Assembly: GCF_000374165.1 (NCBI RefSeq)
Contig: NZ_KB893719.1
Location: 55,278 to 119,277 of the forward strand
Length of the DNA stretch: 64,000 nucleotides
Source: Parafrankia elaeagni
Lineage (GTDB): Bacteria > Actinomycetota > Actinomycetes > Frankiales > Frankiaceae
Reading direction: 5' to 3'
Shown here piece after piece: positions 52,662-62,375 of the stretch. Made by a program: the position numbers and the translations under genes. Each line of letters starts with the position of its first letter. Position 1 is the first letter of the stretch. Below the pieces are notes generated by a model. That model had not been told where the DNA came from and did not search any database. It saw nothing but the letters and a program-made list of their open reading frames with translations.

Positions 52662-53780
52662 GCATTTCCTCCTTGTTGCTGTCCCGACCCTGCCTCCACC
52701 GGACACGAGGGACGCGAGGACGTGGTCCGGGCTGCCTGGCACGGCCCCACCGGGGACGCACCGCGCGCCTGGACGAAGGTCTGGTCGGGCTGGGCGTGCT
52801 GGAGCAACCGAGCGGCTGCCGGCGACGGACAAGCGGGCACCACGGGCCACGACCCACCACGCCCCGGTGGCCGACGGCACAGCTCGGCCCGGAGACAGGC
52901 AGGTTGTGGCGCCCGGCCGGGGAGGTCAGTGCCGGCAGGGGACAGCGATCAGCCGGCTGTGCCGGCGTTTCGGGCGCCCTTGCCCGAGAACGTCAGCCGT
53001 GCCATCAGCACCAACTCGGCTCGATCATTTCGCAAGTGCCACTTGCAGTTTCCGGAAGGGATCTTCTCGGCTTGAGGAAACTATCGACTCTTCCCGCGAG
53101 AATCAAACGCCATTCAGACCGCCGGAACGCGGGTCGACACACTCCAGCCGCTACCGCACACAAGGAACAGACAACGCAACGTGACCGGCCGGCCGGCCGG
53201 TCAGTTCTGCTCGCACGGCCGCCGGAGAACGCCGTACAACCGGGCCACCACGCAAGCCGATCGGCAAGCTACCGGACGCATCCGCAACGCCGCCCCGCGG
53301 GGTCCGGGAGCGGCGGTGCACCCGTCGGCCATGATCGCGAGATCTTGGCTCACCACACGGCAGATCCGTCCATCTGCCCAGGTGGGAGGCTGGCCGAGCG
53401 CCGGCACGGGCCGGCGGCCGCATCCGGCCCGGGCCGCCGCACCCTTCACGGAGAGTGGCCCCGCCGGCCGCCACGCGCGCACCTGAGGTGATCCACCCCA
53501 CGCGCCTGGCGCCAGGACCGGCCGGCGCACGCCGATCCGCGGCCCCAGCGAGGCCACCCACCGCAACGTGCCACATTTCACACCCGGTATGGCGGGGAGA
53601 TCAGCTGCTCGCAGCCGGTCCGGCGGGGCGACCGGCCCGGCCGGACCGGCAGCGCCGTTCTCCACCGGCGGTGAACGGCCGTTGACGAATGCGGCGGAGG
53701 AAGATTCTGTGTGATGGGCACCACTGGCCGCCTGGCACCGGCCGCCGCGGGCCCACGACGCCGAGGGAGCAGCACAACCG
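52662..53780. other. Long intergenic region between divergent LIV operon and P450 gene
   Basis: About 1.1 kb without a supported gene. A lower-GC stretch at about 53000-53130 is a likely promoter zone. A minus-strand frame at 53201-53665 is open for 154 codons but reads as Ala/Gly/Pro/Arg-rich shadow without similarity. I saw no tRNA, transposase remnant or long repeat. Confidence 0.5.
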
Positions 53781-54995
53781 ATGACAGCGAGCGCGCCGGA
53801 GAGCAGTGACGTCTACTACGACCCCTACGACTTCGAGATCGACTCCGACCCGTACCCCGTCTGGAAGGCGTTACGGGACACCGCGCCGCTGTACTACAAC
53901 GCCAGGTACGACTTCTTCGCGGTGAGTCGCTTCGACGATGTCGAGAAGGCCTTCGGCGACTGGGACACCTACCGCTCCGGCCGTGGGTCGGTCCTGGAGC
54001 TCATCCGCTCCGGATTCACCTTCCCGCCCGGCAACATCCTCTTCGAGGACCCGCCCGTCCACGACGTCCACCGCGGCATCCTGGCCCGGGTCTTCACCCC
54101 GCGGAAGATGCTGGCGCTCGAGGCTGATGTCCGTGTCTTCTGCGCCCGTTCCCTGGACCCGCTGGTCGGCTCCGGCGGCTTCGACTTCATCGCCGACCTG
54201 GGCGCCCAGATGCCGATGCGGACGATCGGCATGCTGCTCGGCATCCCCGAGGAGGACCAGGAGGGCATCCGCGACATCATCGACGCGGGCCTCACTCTCG
54301 AGGAGGACGCGCCGAAGCCGCTGGACCAGGACGTGCTGGCGCGCACCGAGGCGATGTTCGCCGACTACCTCGACTGGCGGGCCCGCAACCCGTCCGACGA
54401 CCTGATGACGGAGCTGCTCACCGCCGAGTTCACCGACGAGACCGGTACCACCCGGCGGCTGACCCGCACCGAGGTTCTCGTCTACGTCAACATGCTGGCG
54501 GCCGCGGGCAACGAGACGACCACCCGGCTCATCGGGTGGACCGGCAAGGTCCTCGCCGAGCATCCCGACCAGCTGCGCCAGGTCGCGCGGGACCGCTCCC
54601 TCGTCCCCGACGTCATCGAGGAGGTGCTCCGCTTCGAGGCCCCCTCCCCCATCCAGGCCCGCCACGTCGCCCGCGATGTCGAGGTGCACGGCCGGACCGT
54701 GCCGGCGGGCAGCGTGATGGTGCTGCTGAACGGCTCCGCCAACCGCGACGAACGGCAGTTCCCCGACGGCGGCACCTTCGACATCCACCGGTCCTTCAGC
54801 CGGCACCTGAGCTTCGGCCGTGGCCTGCACTTCTGCCTGGGCGCCGCCCTCGCCCGCCTGGAGGCGCGGGTCGCCCTCGACGAGGTGCTGCGCCGGTGGC
54901 CGCACTGGGAGATCGACTACGACAACGCCGTGCAGGCCCGGACATCCACCGTCCGCGGCTGGGCGAAGCTCCCGGTGCGCGCCTCCGCCGGCTGA
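53781..54995 (+). CDS. Cytochrome P450
   Basis: A 404-aa bacterial P450. FEDPPVHDVHRGILARVFTPRKM in the C-helix region, I-helix AGNETT at about 242-247, ExxR as EVLR at about 281-284 and heme loop HLSFGRGLHFCLG with Cys at about 352. Together with QARHVARDVEVHGRTVPAG it fits the actinobacterial CYP group that includes steroid- and terpene-oxidising members. ATG 53781 follows GGGAGCAGC. No ferredoxin gene is adjacent; it may share the one at 9877-10065. The neighbour downstream is a convergent LLM oxidoreductase. Confidence 0.94.
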   Translation: MTASAPESSDVYYDPYDFEIDSDPYPVWKALRDTAPLYYNARYDFFAVSRFDDVEKAFGDWDTYRSGRGSVLELIRSGFTFPPGNILFEDPPVHDVHRGILARVFTPRKMLALEADVRVFCARSLDPLVGSGGFDFIADLGAQMPMRTIGMLLGIPEEDQEGIRDIIDAGLTLEEDAPKPLDQDVLARTEAMFADYLDWRARNPSDDLMTELLTAEFTDETGTTRRLTRTEVLVYVNMLAAAGNETTTRLIGWTGKVLAEHPDQLRQVARDRSLVPDVIEEVLRFEAPSPIQARHVARDVEVHGRTVPAGSVMVLLNGSANRDERQFPDGGTFDIHRSFSRHLSFGRGLHFCLGAALARLEARVALDEVLRRWPHWEIDYDNAVQARTSTVRGWAKLPVRASAG

Positions 54996-55026
54996 CGGCA
55001 GGCAGCCGCCCCGGTCGGCCAGCCGG

Positions 55027-56034
55027 TCAGGTCGCCGGCCGGCCGGCCGGGGCGGGGCGGGGGAAGCACGGGAGGACCTCGCCGGCGAGGAGCTCCAGCG
55101 TCTCGGTGCTGGCCCGGTCATGCGTGATGAAGACGAACGAGGTGAAGCCGGCGTCCACGAGCTCGGCGATCCGGTCGGTGACCCGCGCCGGGGTGCCGGT
55201 GAAGCCGCCCGCGTCCAGCCCGTAGCCCGGCTGCCCGTACCGGCGCCGGGCCAGCGCGACGGCCTCGTCCACCTGCCCCGCCCCGGCGATCGCGAGAACC
55301 CCCTCCACCGAGCGGCGCAGGGACGCCGGATCGCGGCCGATGCGCTCGCACTCGGCGTCCATCGCCCGGTTCAGCTCGTCGAGGCGGTCCAGGGCGTAGG
55401 TCGGGACGTTCCAGACGTCGGCGTAACGCGCCACCAGCGGAAGGGTCCGCTTCGGCCCGGCACCGCCGATGTGCACCGGCGGCCGCGGCCGCTGCACCGG
55501 CTGCGGGACGTTCGGCAGGTCGTGGACGTCGTAGTACCGGCCGGAATAGGTCGTCACCGGCTGCTCGAACATCTGCGTGATGATGTCGAGTGCCTCCGCG
55601 AGCCGGTCGGCACGCTCCCCCGGGGTTCCCCAGGGCAGGCCGGCCTCCCGGTGTTCCTGTTCGTAGGAACCGCTGCCGATACCGAACTCCAGTCGCCCGC
55701 CGGAGATGACGTCCAGCGTGGTGGCCATCTTCGCGAGCAGCGCCGGATGGCGGAAGGTGTTGCAGGTGACCAGATGCCCCAGCCGCAGGCGCGATGTGCG
55801 GGCGAGCAGGGCCGTCGCCAGCGTCCAGCCCTCGAACGAGGGCGCCGCCGGCGCACCGGGCGTGTACAGATGATCGAACAGCCAGAACGAGTCCAGCCCG
55901 AGGCGCTCGCATTCGAGGGCCCGGCCGACCATGGACTCGAACTCCAGCGCGACCTGCGGCAGATAGATCCCGAACTCGACACCGCCCGCGCCCCGGGAGC
56001 GCGTCCCCGCTGATCCGCCCACGGAAGCAGTCAT
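55027..56034 (-). CDS. LLM-class F420-dependent oxidoreductase, Rv1855c (TIGR03560)-like
   Basis: A 335-aa luciferase-like TIM-barrel enzyme. After about 18 residues the fold begins with EFGIYLPQVALEFESMVGRALECERLGLDSFWLFDHLYTPG; then VTCNTFRHPALLAKMATTLDVISGGRLEFGIGSG and the late PPVHIGGAGPKRTLPLVARYADVW, which is the family hallmark. It should use reduced F420 or FMN. ATG 56034 is used although its ribosome site is weak; the frame continues upstream. It ends 31 bp from the P450 stop (convergent) and is divergent from a scramblase-like gene. Confidence 0.9.
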   Translation of the reverse strand: MTASVGGSAGTRSRGAGGVEFGIYLPQVALEFESMVGRALECERLGLDSFWLFDHLYTPGAPAAPSFEGWTLATALLARTSRLRLGHLVTCNTFRHPALLAKMATTLDVISGGRLEFGIGSGSYEQEHREAGLPWGTPGERADRLAEALDIITQMFEQPVTTYSGRYYDVHDLPNVPQPVQRPRPPVHIGGAGPKRTLPLVARYADVWNVPTYALDRLDELNRAMDAECERIGRDPASLRRSVEGVLAIAGAGQVDEAVALARRRYGQPGYGLDAGGFTGTPARVTDRIAELVDAGFTSFVFITHDRASTETLELLAGEVLPCFPRPAPAGRPAT

Positions 56035-56150
56035 GGCCGGGAGCCTAGTTTCCGGGCTGCCCAGGCGAGTCAGGATCAGCCCGGAGCAGGTCGGAATCGG
56101 GACAGTGGCGCATGTCCTCCACATCGGGCACAGGTGGCAAAGTGGGTGCT

Positions 56151-57002
56151 ATGTCAACGCCACCAGGCTGGTACGACGATCCATCAGGCGCACCCGGCTC
56201 GCGCTGGTGGGACGGCAACCAGTGGACGGACCACACGCAGCCCGGCTCCCCGCCGCCCCCGCCGCAGCACGGGCAGCCGCCGGGCGGCTGGGGCGGCCCG
56301 CAGGGTTACCAGCCCCCGCCGATCCAGACCAGCCACACGCCGGACCGGATCCAGCGCCAGGTCCAGGAACGCGCCGGCGTGCACGTGCCGGCGCAGGGCG
56401 GCGGCTCGCTGTTCAGCGAGCCGGTTCTGGTGGTGAACCAGAAGACGAAGCTGATCGAGCTGACGAACGAGTACGCGGTCTTCAACCAGCAGGGCACCCA
56501 GATCGGCTCGGTCGTCCAGGTCGGCCAGAGCGCGCTGAAGAAGGTCGCCCGGTTCCTCTGGTCACTCGACCAGTTCTTCACCCATCGGCTCGAGGTGCGG
56601 GACGCCGCCGGGGTCCCGCAGCTGCTCCTGACCAGGCCGAGGAAGTTCCTCAAGTCCAAGGTGATCGTGGCACTGCCGGACGGTCGGGAGGTCGGCCGCA
56701 TCGTCCAGCAGAACGTCTTCGGCAAGATCAGCTTCAGCATCGAAGCGGACGGCAACCGCCTCGGCATGCTCAAGGCCGAGAACTGGCGGGCGTGGAACTT
56801 CTCGATCGTCGACCACACCGACGCCGAGATCGCCCGGGTGACCAAGACCTGGGAAGGTCTCGCCCGGACCCTGTTCACCACCGCCGACAACTACGTGGTT
56901 CAGCTGCACCGGCCACTGCCCCAGCCAATGCTCAGCCTCGTCGTCGCCTCGGCACTCACCATCGACACCGCGCTGAAGCAGGACTCCCGGGGCTTCGGAT
57001 GA
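56151..57002 (+). CDS. Scramblase/LURP-one-like protein with N-terminal DUF2510
   Basis: A 283-aa protein. The N-terminus carries DUF2510 (PPGWYDDPSGAPGSRWWDGNQWTDH, residues 4-28), typical of actinobacterial envelope-linked proteins, followed by a Pro/Gly/Gln-rich linker to about 75. The rest is a phospholipid-scramblase-like beta-barrel fold (PVLVVNQKTKLIELTNEYAVFN, GRIVQQNVFGKISFSIEADG, RAWNFSIVDHTDAEIARVTKTWEGL). Function in bacteria is unknown; membrane binding or lipid handling is a guess. ATG 56151 is chosen since the DUF2510 starts there; an earlier ATG 56112 adds 13 Ser/Gly residues. Confidence 0.87.
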   Translation: MSTPPGWYDDPSGAPGSRWWDGNQWTDHTQPGSPPPPPQHGQPPGGWGGPQGYQPPPIQTSHTPDRIQRQVQERAGVHVPAQGGGSLFSEPVLVVNQKTKLIELTNEYAVFNQQGTQIGSVVQVGQSALKKVARFLWSLDQFFTHRLEVRDAAGVPQLLLTRPRKFLKSKVIVALPDGREVGRIVQQNVFGKISFSIEADGNRLGMLKAENWRAWNFSIVDHTDAEIARVTKTWEGLARTLFTTADNYVVQLHRPLPQPMLSLVVASALTIDTALKQDSRGFG

Positions 57003-57108
57003 GGATGGTCGGCGGCGGCGGCAGGCCCGCGGCCCCGGGCCCGACACCGACACCGATGGCGATGGCGATGCCAGCCTCGATCGAACATGTGTTTGCTATC
57101 GTCGGCTG

Positions 57109-57792
57109 GTGGGCGTAGCACCGTTCCAGGCCTCGCTGCTCGACACGCTGTCCGAACCGCAGGCCGGCAGGCGCGCGGGCGTCGAGCTCGGGCCACTGCG
57201 CGTCGGCCTGCACCGCCGCATGCTGGCCGGCGGTGCCTGGGTCGACGTGCGGCGCGGCTGGGTGGCCGGGGCGGACTCGCTGTTCGAACGGCTGCGCGCG
57301 CAGGTTCCCTGGCGCGCCGAACGGCGTCCGATGTACGACCGGACGGTTACCGTGCCCCGGCTGCTGTCCTTCTACGCGCGCGGCGAGCCGTTGCCCGACC
57401 CTGCGCTCGACGCCGCCAGGCAGGCGCTCGACGCGCACTACGCCGCCGAGCTGGGCGAGCCGTTCACCACCGTCGGCCTGGCGCTGTACCGGGACGGTCG
57501 CGACAGTGTCGCCTGGCACGGAGATCGGATCGGCCGTGGCTCCACCCACGACACGATGGTCGCGATCGTCGTTCTCGGCGCTCCCCGGGCGCTGCTGCTG
57601 CGGCCTCGCGCCGGCGGGCCCGCGGAGAGCGGGAGCGGGAGCGCGGTCACGATCCGCCACGAACTCGGTCACGGCGACCTGCTGGTCATGGGCGGCAGCT
57701 GCCAGCGCACCTGGGAGCATGCGGTGCCGAAGACCGCCCGCCCGGTCGGCCCCCGCCTCAGTGTCCAGTTCCGGCCCCACAACGTCCTGTGA
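57109..57792 (+). CDS. AlkB-family 2-oxoglutarate/Fe(II) dioxygenase
   Basis: A 227-aa enzyme predicted to remove alkyl groups from nucleic acid bases by oxidation. The iron-binding triad is His137-x-Asp139 in SVAWHGDRIG and His204 in WEHAVPKT; the 2-oxoglutarate-binding Arg is in PRLSVQFRP (Arg216, with Arg222 close by). The nucleotide-recognition lid includes ERRPMYDRTVTVPRLLSFY, as in actinobacterial AlkB homologues. GTG 57109 lies 106 bp after the scramblase-like gene on the same strand. No SOS-like box was seen. Confidence 0.92.
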   Translation: MGVAPFQASLLDTLSEPQAGRRAGVELGPLRVGLHRRMLAGGAWVDVRRGWVAGADSLFERLRAQVPWRAERRPMYDRTVTVPRLLSFYARGEPLPDPALDAARQALDAHYAAELGEPFTTVGLALYRDGRDSVAWHGDRIGRGSTHDTMVAIVVLGAPRALLLRPRAGGPAESGSGSAVTIRHELGHGDLLVMGGSCQRTWEHAVPKTARPVGPRLSVQFRPHNVL

Positions 57793-57839
57793 CAGGTTCA
57801 TCGGCCGTCGCGGCACGCGAGAGTACCGGGGGCTAGCCC

Positions 57840-58172
57840 GTGGCTCCAACCCCGATTCTCGCCGTCGGCCTGGCGCTCTGGCTCGCGCACGCGGCGCGCC
57901 GCGTGTCGGGGCGGCCTCCGGGCTGGCCCGCCTGGGCTTGCATGTTCGGTCCCCCGGCGGCGATAGGGTACTGTATTCTCTGCCTTTTTTCCGCCCCGAG
58001 TGACGAGAATGCTCTCCTGTACTCCCGCGAGCAGGACATCTGGCTCACCAACGCGGCATGGTGCCTGGCCGCGTGGATATTCGTCCTGGTGGTCGAACCA
58101 CTGCTGATCCTCGCGGGCTACCTGGTGCGCCGTCGTCTGGACGGAACCGCTCACCCGCACCGATCGGAATAG
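57840..58172 (+). CDS. Small membrane protein of unknown function
   Basis: A 110-aa protein with three hydrophobic segments: ILAVGLALWLAHAA (5-20), PAWACMFGPPAAIGYCILCLFSA (29-51, as one span) and AAWCLAAWIFVLVVEPLLILAGYLV (72-96). A polar stretch SDENALLYSREQDIW lies between spans two and three. I do not recognise a family. GTG 57840 follows GTACCGGGGGC; it lies 48 bp after the AlkB-family gene, so the two may be co-transcribed. Part of it (57960-58030) is lower in GC than the neighbours. Confidence 0.66.
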   Translation: MAPTPILAVGLALWLAHAARRVSGRPPGWPAWACMFGPPAAIGYCILCLFSAPSDENALLYSREQDIWLTNAAWCLAAWIFVLVVEPLLILAGYLVRRRLDGTAHPHRSE

Positions 58173-58251
58173 GCGGCGGTCCGCACTCGCCCTCCCAGAG
58201 TGTTCTCGCCGGGCAAGGCGCCCCACCGCGCCACCGGAGATTCGCCCCGGC

Positions 58252-58716
58252 TCAGCTGCCCTGGACGCCGTCGAGGAGGCCGGGGCCGAGGCGGCGGAAA
58301 CGGTCGACGACGTCGCGGTCCAGGTCGTAGCTGACCTGCTCGGCCGCCGCATCGAGCGACACCCAGCGCAGCTCGTCGACCTCGTCGTTCGGGACGAACG
58401 CCCCGCCGGTCGCCCGCAGGGCCCAGTAGCGCACGACCTTGGTGCGTACGACGCCGTGCCGCTCCACCTCGTAGGTCACATCGCCGAGCGGCTCGCCGAC
58501 CTCGACGGCGAGCCCGGTCTCCTCCGCCACCTCGCGGACGGCGGCGTCCAGCCAGGTCTCGCCGTCGTCGAGCTTGCCTTTCGGCAGGGACCAGTCGGCG
58601 TGCCGCGGCCGGTGGACCAGCACGATCTCGACCCCGCCGCCGGCGGGACGCCACACCACGCCACCGGCCGCGCGTTCCTGCACCTCGCTGCCGTCGGGCT
58701 CACTGGCCACTGTCAC
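58252..58716 (-). CDS. NUDIX hydrolase
   Basis: A 154-aa hydrolase of nucleoside diphosphates linked to other groups. The full Nudix box is visible: G-x5-E-x7-REVAEETGL from GKLDDGETWLDAAV (about 49-62) to the end of the box. VVWRPAGGGVEIVLVHRPRHADWSLPKGK before it is typical of MutT1/ADP-ribose-type enzymes of actinobacteria (RX8 class). GTG 58716 is supported by GGAGG with 7-nt spacing; the frame is open further to 58803. It stands between convergent (left) and same-strand (right) genes; no partner is evident. Possible roles are nucleotide pool cleaning or Ap4A hydrolysis. Confidence 0.92.
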   Translation of the reverse strand: MTVASEPDGSEVQERAAGGVVWRPAGGGVEIVLVHRPRHADWSLPKGKLDDGETWLDAAVREVAEETGLAVEVGEPLGDVTYEVERHGVVRTKVVRYWALRATGGAFVPNDEVDELRWVSLDAAAEQVSYDLDRDVVDRFRRLGPGLLDGVQGS

Positions 58717-58838
58717 CGCCGCGCCTCCGGTCCGGGTCACCGCCGCCGTCCGGCCGCGTCCGATCGTGCCTGCCGCCTGATCCTGCCACGGGCCGGGGCG
58801 CACCGGCCGCGAGGGAGCGCCGAGGGGACGGAGTGGCC

Positions 58839-60215
58839 TCAGCCGGCCCAGACGGTCTTGAGGTTGCAGAACTCGCGGATGCCGACAGCGCTCAGCTCAC
58901 GCCCGTAGCCGGAGCGGCGGATGCCGCCGAACGGGAGCTCCGGGTGCGAGGTGACCATCCCGTTCAGGAACACCGCTCCGGCCTCGAGCTCGTTGATGAA
59001 ACGCTCCTGCTCGGCCGGGTCGGCCGTCCAGGCGTTGGAGCCGAGGCCGAACGAGGTGACGTTGGCGAGGCTGATCGCGGCGTCGATGTCCGGCACCCGG
59101 TAGAGGGTGGCCAGCGGTCCGAACGCCTCCTCGGTGTGCAGGCGCATCTGGGTGGTGATGTCGCCGATGACGGTGGGCGGGAAGAACCAGCCCGGGCCGT
59201 CCGGCGTGGCGCCGCCGCACAGGACGCTGGCGCCCTGCTTCACGGCGTCGGCGAGGAGCTCCTCGATGTCCTGCCGACCGCCCTCGGTGGCGAGCGGCCC
59301 GACGTCGGTGCCGGGGTCGAGCGGGTCGCCGACCCGCAGGGCGGCCATGCCGGCGACGAACAGCTCGGCGAACCGGTCGTACACCGCGTCGTGGACGATG
59401 AACCGCTTGGCGGCGATGCAGGACTGGCCGTTGTTCTGGCAGCGGGCGGTGACCGCCACCTCGGCGGCGCGCTCCACGTCGGCCGACGGCATGACGACGT
59501 AGGCGTCGCTGCCACCCAGCTCCAGCACCGTCTTCTTGATCTCCTGCCCGCAGACGGAGGCGACCGCCTGACCGGCGGGCTCGCTGCCGGTGACCGTCGC
59601 GGCGGCCACCCGGGGATCGCGCAGCACCCCTTCCACCTGGCCGGCCCCGATCAGCAGGGTCTGGAAGCACCCGGCCGGGAACCCTGCGCGCAGGAACAGG
59701 TCCTCCAGGTACAGCGCGCACTGCGGGACGTTCGACGCATGCTTGAGCAGGCCGACGTTGCCCGCCATCAGCGCCGGGGCGGCGAAGCGGACGACCTGCC
59801 AGAGCGGGAAGTTCCACGGCATGACCGCGAGGACGACTCCCAGCGGCAGGTAGCGGCCGAAGGCGCGACTCGCGCCGACGGTGCCCGGGTCGGCCAGCGG
59901 CTCGTCGGCGAGGAACGCCGGGGCGTGCTCGGCGTAGAAGCGCATCCCCTTCGCGCACTTCGCCGCCTCCGCCTCCGCCGAGCGCAGCGTCTTGCCCATC
60001 TCCGTGGTCATGATCACGGCGATCTCGTGCCGCTCGGCGTCGATCAGATCGGCCGCGCGGCGCAGCCACCCGGCCCGCTCGGCGAACGTCGTCCGGCGGT
60101 AGGTGGCGAAGGTGGCGCTGGCGCGGGCCAGCCGCTCCTCGATCTCGGTGTCGCCGAGCGCGTCGAACGCCGCGACAACCGCGCCTGTTGCCGGATTGAC
60201 CGACCGGATCGCCAT
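58839..60215 (-). CDS. NAD(P)-dependent succinate-semialdehyde dehydrogenase (GabD type)
   Basis: A 458-aa aldehyde dehydrogenase. The catalytic Glu232 is in LELGGSDAYVV and Cys266 in NNGQSCIAAKRF; VMPWNFPLWQVVRFAAPALMAGN and KHASNVP are the cofactor-binding landmarks and the pattern of the succinate-semialdehyde group. It would convert succinate semialdehyde to succinate, linking GABA or aromatic breakdown to the TCA cycle. ATG 60215 follows AAGGAG by 4 nt; the frame is open upstream without similarity. No aminotransferase (GabT) gene is adjacent. Confidence 0.93.
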   Translation of the reverse strand: MAIRSVNPATGAVVAAFDALGDTEIEERLARASATFATYRRTTFAERAGWLRRAADLIDAERHEIAVIMTTEMGKTLRSAEAEAAKCAKGMRFYAEHAPAFLADEPLADPGTVGASRAFGRYLPLGVVLAVMPWNFPLWQVVRFAAPALMAGNVGLLKHASNVPQCALYLEDLFLRAGFPAGCFQTLLIGAGQVEGVLRDPRVAAATVTGSEPAGQAVASVCGQEIKKTVLELGGSDAYVVMPSADVERAAEVAVTARCQNNGQSCIAAKRFIVHDAVYDRFAELFVAGMAALRVGDPLDPGTDVGPLATEGGRQDIEELLADAVKQGASVLCGGATPDGPGWFFPPTVIGDITTQMRLHTEEAFGPLATLYRVPDIDAAISLANVTSFGLGSNAWTADPAEQERFINELEAGAVFLNGMVTSHPELPFGGIRRSGYGRELSAVGIREFCNLKTVWAG

Positions 60216-60715
60216 GTCACTCCTTCTGGGGGTCTGACCGCCTGGCCTCCAGGCCATTCACCGGACGCACCGAAATGCGGCCGGCGGCCTACTGGTGAAC
60301 GGGCGGCAACCCGGAAACGTGGGCCGAAACAACGTCGCAGAACAACAACGCCGCAGAACGGCGCCGTGCACCGTCCTGGCACAGGTCGAACACTAGCAGA
60401 GTGGGCGTTTACCTGGCTCGTTCCAGGGCCAGGGTGGGGGCATTGCGACCCGGACCTGACCGGGTATCCCGTGCGGCTCGGAATATCTCCCGACGGGGCT
60501 GTCGGGGCGGCATCGGGGGATCGCGACCAGCGCGGCCGTCGCCGTCGCCCCGGTGAGGCGGCGCCGGGCGGCCTCGGGTGTCGGCCGGGCAGCGCACCTC
60601 ACGGTGTCACCGTGCCCACCCCTGGCCCTCGACAATCAGTTCGGTACCGGGGGTGAGGACTGCGGGGCACGCTGGACGGCGAGTGCGGTCAGGCGAGTGC
60701 GGTCAGGCGAGTGCG
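60216..60715. other. Intergenic region between two minus-strand genes
   Basis: About 500 bp. It includes a less GC-rich piece at 60330-60500. Open frames of 60-112 codons read as Arg/Pro-rich shadows. It holds a doubled GCGAGTGCGGTCAG near 60686-60713, and should contain the dehydrogenase promoter. No gene supported. Confidence 0.5.
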
Positions 60716-61657
60716 TTACCCGAGGGTGCGCAGGCTGACGTCCCAGAGGCGTTCGGCGGCGGCCGGGTCCAGCGCGTGGGGCGCGACTCCGCTGACGCTG
60801 CCGGGCGTGTGCGGGGGTGCCTCGGCACAGTCCTCGAAGTACCGCCCACCGACGCCGTCGAGCAGCGGCGAGGCGGCGAGCAGCACCGAGGTGGCCGCGC
60901 CCTGCTCCACCGTCTTCCAGGCCCGCGCCGGGACGCCGCTGCGGGCCCTTGCCCGCTCGGCCTCGCCGGAGTCGATGTGCCGCTGCAGGTTCGTCATGAT
61001 GGCGCCGGGCATCAGTGCGTTGGCGGTGATGCCGTCCGCCGCCCAGCGGCGGGTCGCCTCGACCGCGAACAGGACGTTGGCGGTCTTGGACTGGCCGTAG
61101 GCCGCCCACGGGTGGTAGGGGCGTCGCTCGAAGTGGATGTCGTCGAACTCCACCGCGGACCGCAGGTGCGCCGCCGAGCTCACCGCCACCACCCGGGCCC
61201 CGCCCGCCGCGGCCAGCGCGGGCCGCAGTCCGTCGGCCAGGGCGAAGTGGCCGAGATGGTTGGTGCCGAACTGCAGCTCCCAGCCCTGCGGGGTGCGCAG
61301 CTCCGGCGTCGCCATGATCCCGGCGTTGTTGACCAGGGCGTGCAGCGGGCCCGACCAGCCGGCCACGAACACAGCGATCGAGGCGAGGTCCGCGAGGTCG
61401 AGCCGGGCGACGCGCAGCGCGGCGTTGCCGGTGGTGGCGGTGATGTCCGCGGCCACCCGCCGGCCGACCTCGGCGTCGCGCACCGCGAGGGTCACCTCAC
61501 TGCCCGCGCCGGCAAGCGCGCGGGCTGTCTCGACACCGATCCCGGACGATGCTCCGGTCACCACCGACCGGTGGCCGCTCAGGTCGACGTCCGCCAGCAC
61601 CTCCGCCGCCGTCGACTCGGCGGTGAACCTCGTGGTGACCCGTTCCGTCGCACCCAT
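60716..61657 (-). CDS. Short-chain dehydrogenase/reductase (retinol-dehydrogenase-like)
   Basis: A 313-aa atypical SDR. The cofactor loop is SVVTGASSGIGVETARALAG (TGASSGIG about 34-41), then NNAGIM and TNHLGHF, and the catalytic YGQSKTANVLF (Tyr and Lys) preceded by VAVSSAAH. This is the retinol-dehydrogenase-like class of actinobacterial SDRs, with a long C-terminal part (GVGGRYFEDCAEAPP, LDPAAAERLWDVSL). ATG 61657 follows GGGAG by 9 nt. Divergent from the truncated hemoglobin gene. Substrate unknown, possibly a lipid or steroid alcohol. Confidence 0.92.
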   Translation of the reverse strand: MGATERVTTRFTAESTAAEVLADVDLSGHRSVVTGASSGIGVETARALAGAGSEVTLAVRDAEVGRRVAADITATTGNAALRVARLDLADLASIAVFVAGWSGPLHALVNNAGIMATPELRTPQGWELQFGTNHLGHFALADGLRPALAAAGGARVVAVSSAAHLRSAVEFDDIHFERRPYHPWAAYGQSKTANVLFAVEATRRWAADGITANALMPGAIMTNLQRHIDSGEAERARARSGVPARAWKTVEQGAATSVLLAASPLLDGVGGRYFEDCAEAPPHTPGSVSGVAPHALDPAAAERLWDVSLRTLG

Positions 61658-62021
61658 CCCCGCACGCTCCCGTCCGTCGCCTCGGCGCCGCCACCGGCGG
61701 CCGACCGCGCCGGCAGCCACCCGCGGCCGGCAGCTGTCCGCGCGACGCCAGCCGCGCGTGCCCCTCACAGTCATATCCGGTGGTGCGCCCACGCCGCGAT
61801 CCGTCACAGGCCGGCAACCTGTGCTCACGGAGTGAACTAAGGGGGCGGAGGGCCCGGCCGCAGCGGCCGTCCGACTGCCCGGAGCCGACGATGGCCCCTT
61901 TCTGTGGGCATTGCCGCCGCGGTTCAGTGAAAGCGTCGGGCACACACCTGTCACGACCCTGCCGGGAAGCGCGCGGTCTCGGCGCGGCCCGGCCGGGTCA
62001 TTCTGCGAAAGCGAGTCTCTG
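61658..62021. other. Intergenic region between divergent SDR and hemoglobin genes
   Basis: About 360 bp with no supported gene. Frames here are Arg/Pro/Gly-rich shadows. A lower-GC piece around 61760-61840 may hold the promoters. Confidence 0.5.
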
Positions 62022-62375
62022 GTGAGCATCTACGACGCGATCGGCGGCGCGAAGGCCGTGGAGGCAGCGGTCGACGAGTTCTACGTTCGCGTGACCGCGG
62101 ACCCGACTCTTGCGCCCTTTTTCGCCGGCCGCGACATTCCGAGCCTCAAGGCACACCAGCGGGATTTCATCGCCGCGGCGATCGGCGGACCGGAGATCTA
62201 CCAGGGCCGGGACCTTCCCCGCGTCCACCGTCCGCTCAACATCTCCGACGCCCACTTCGACGCGGTCATCGACCACCTGGTGGCGTCCCTGCGTGGTCTC
62301 GGCGTCCCGGCCGAGACCACCGGTCAGATCGGGGCCGCACTCGCCCCGCTGCGCAAGGACATCGTCTCCGTCTGA
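62022..62375 (+). CDS. Group I truncated hemoglobin
   Basis: A 117-aa 2-on-2 globin, typical length for TrHbN. The proximal His (F8) is His69 in RDLPRVHRPLNI; the distal pocket includes FYVRV (Phe20-Tyr21, B9/B10) and LKAHQRDFIAAAIGGPEIY at the E helix. GTG 62022 is the only start close to the conserved SIYDAIGG opening. Related proteins detoxify nitric oxide with O2 or bind O2; in Frankia, truncated hemoglobins are linked to nitrogen fixation and NO protection, though this gene has no such neighbours. Divergent from an SDR gene. Confidence 0.93.
   Translation: MSIYDAIGGAKAVEAAVDEFYVRVTADPTLAPFFAGRDIPSLKAHQRDFIAAAIGGPEIYQGRDLPRVHRPLNISDAHFDAVIDHLVASLRGLGVPAETTGQIGAALAPLRKDIVSV

Noticed and set aside
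53201-53665. A 154-codon minus-strand frame in the gap before the fourth P450
   Set aside because: Composition is Ala/Gly/Pro/Arg-rich, ribosome site poor, and no recognisable motif; treated as noncoding.
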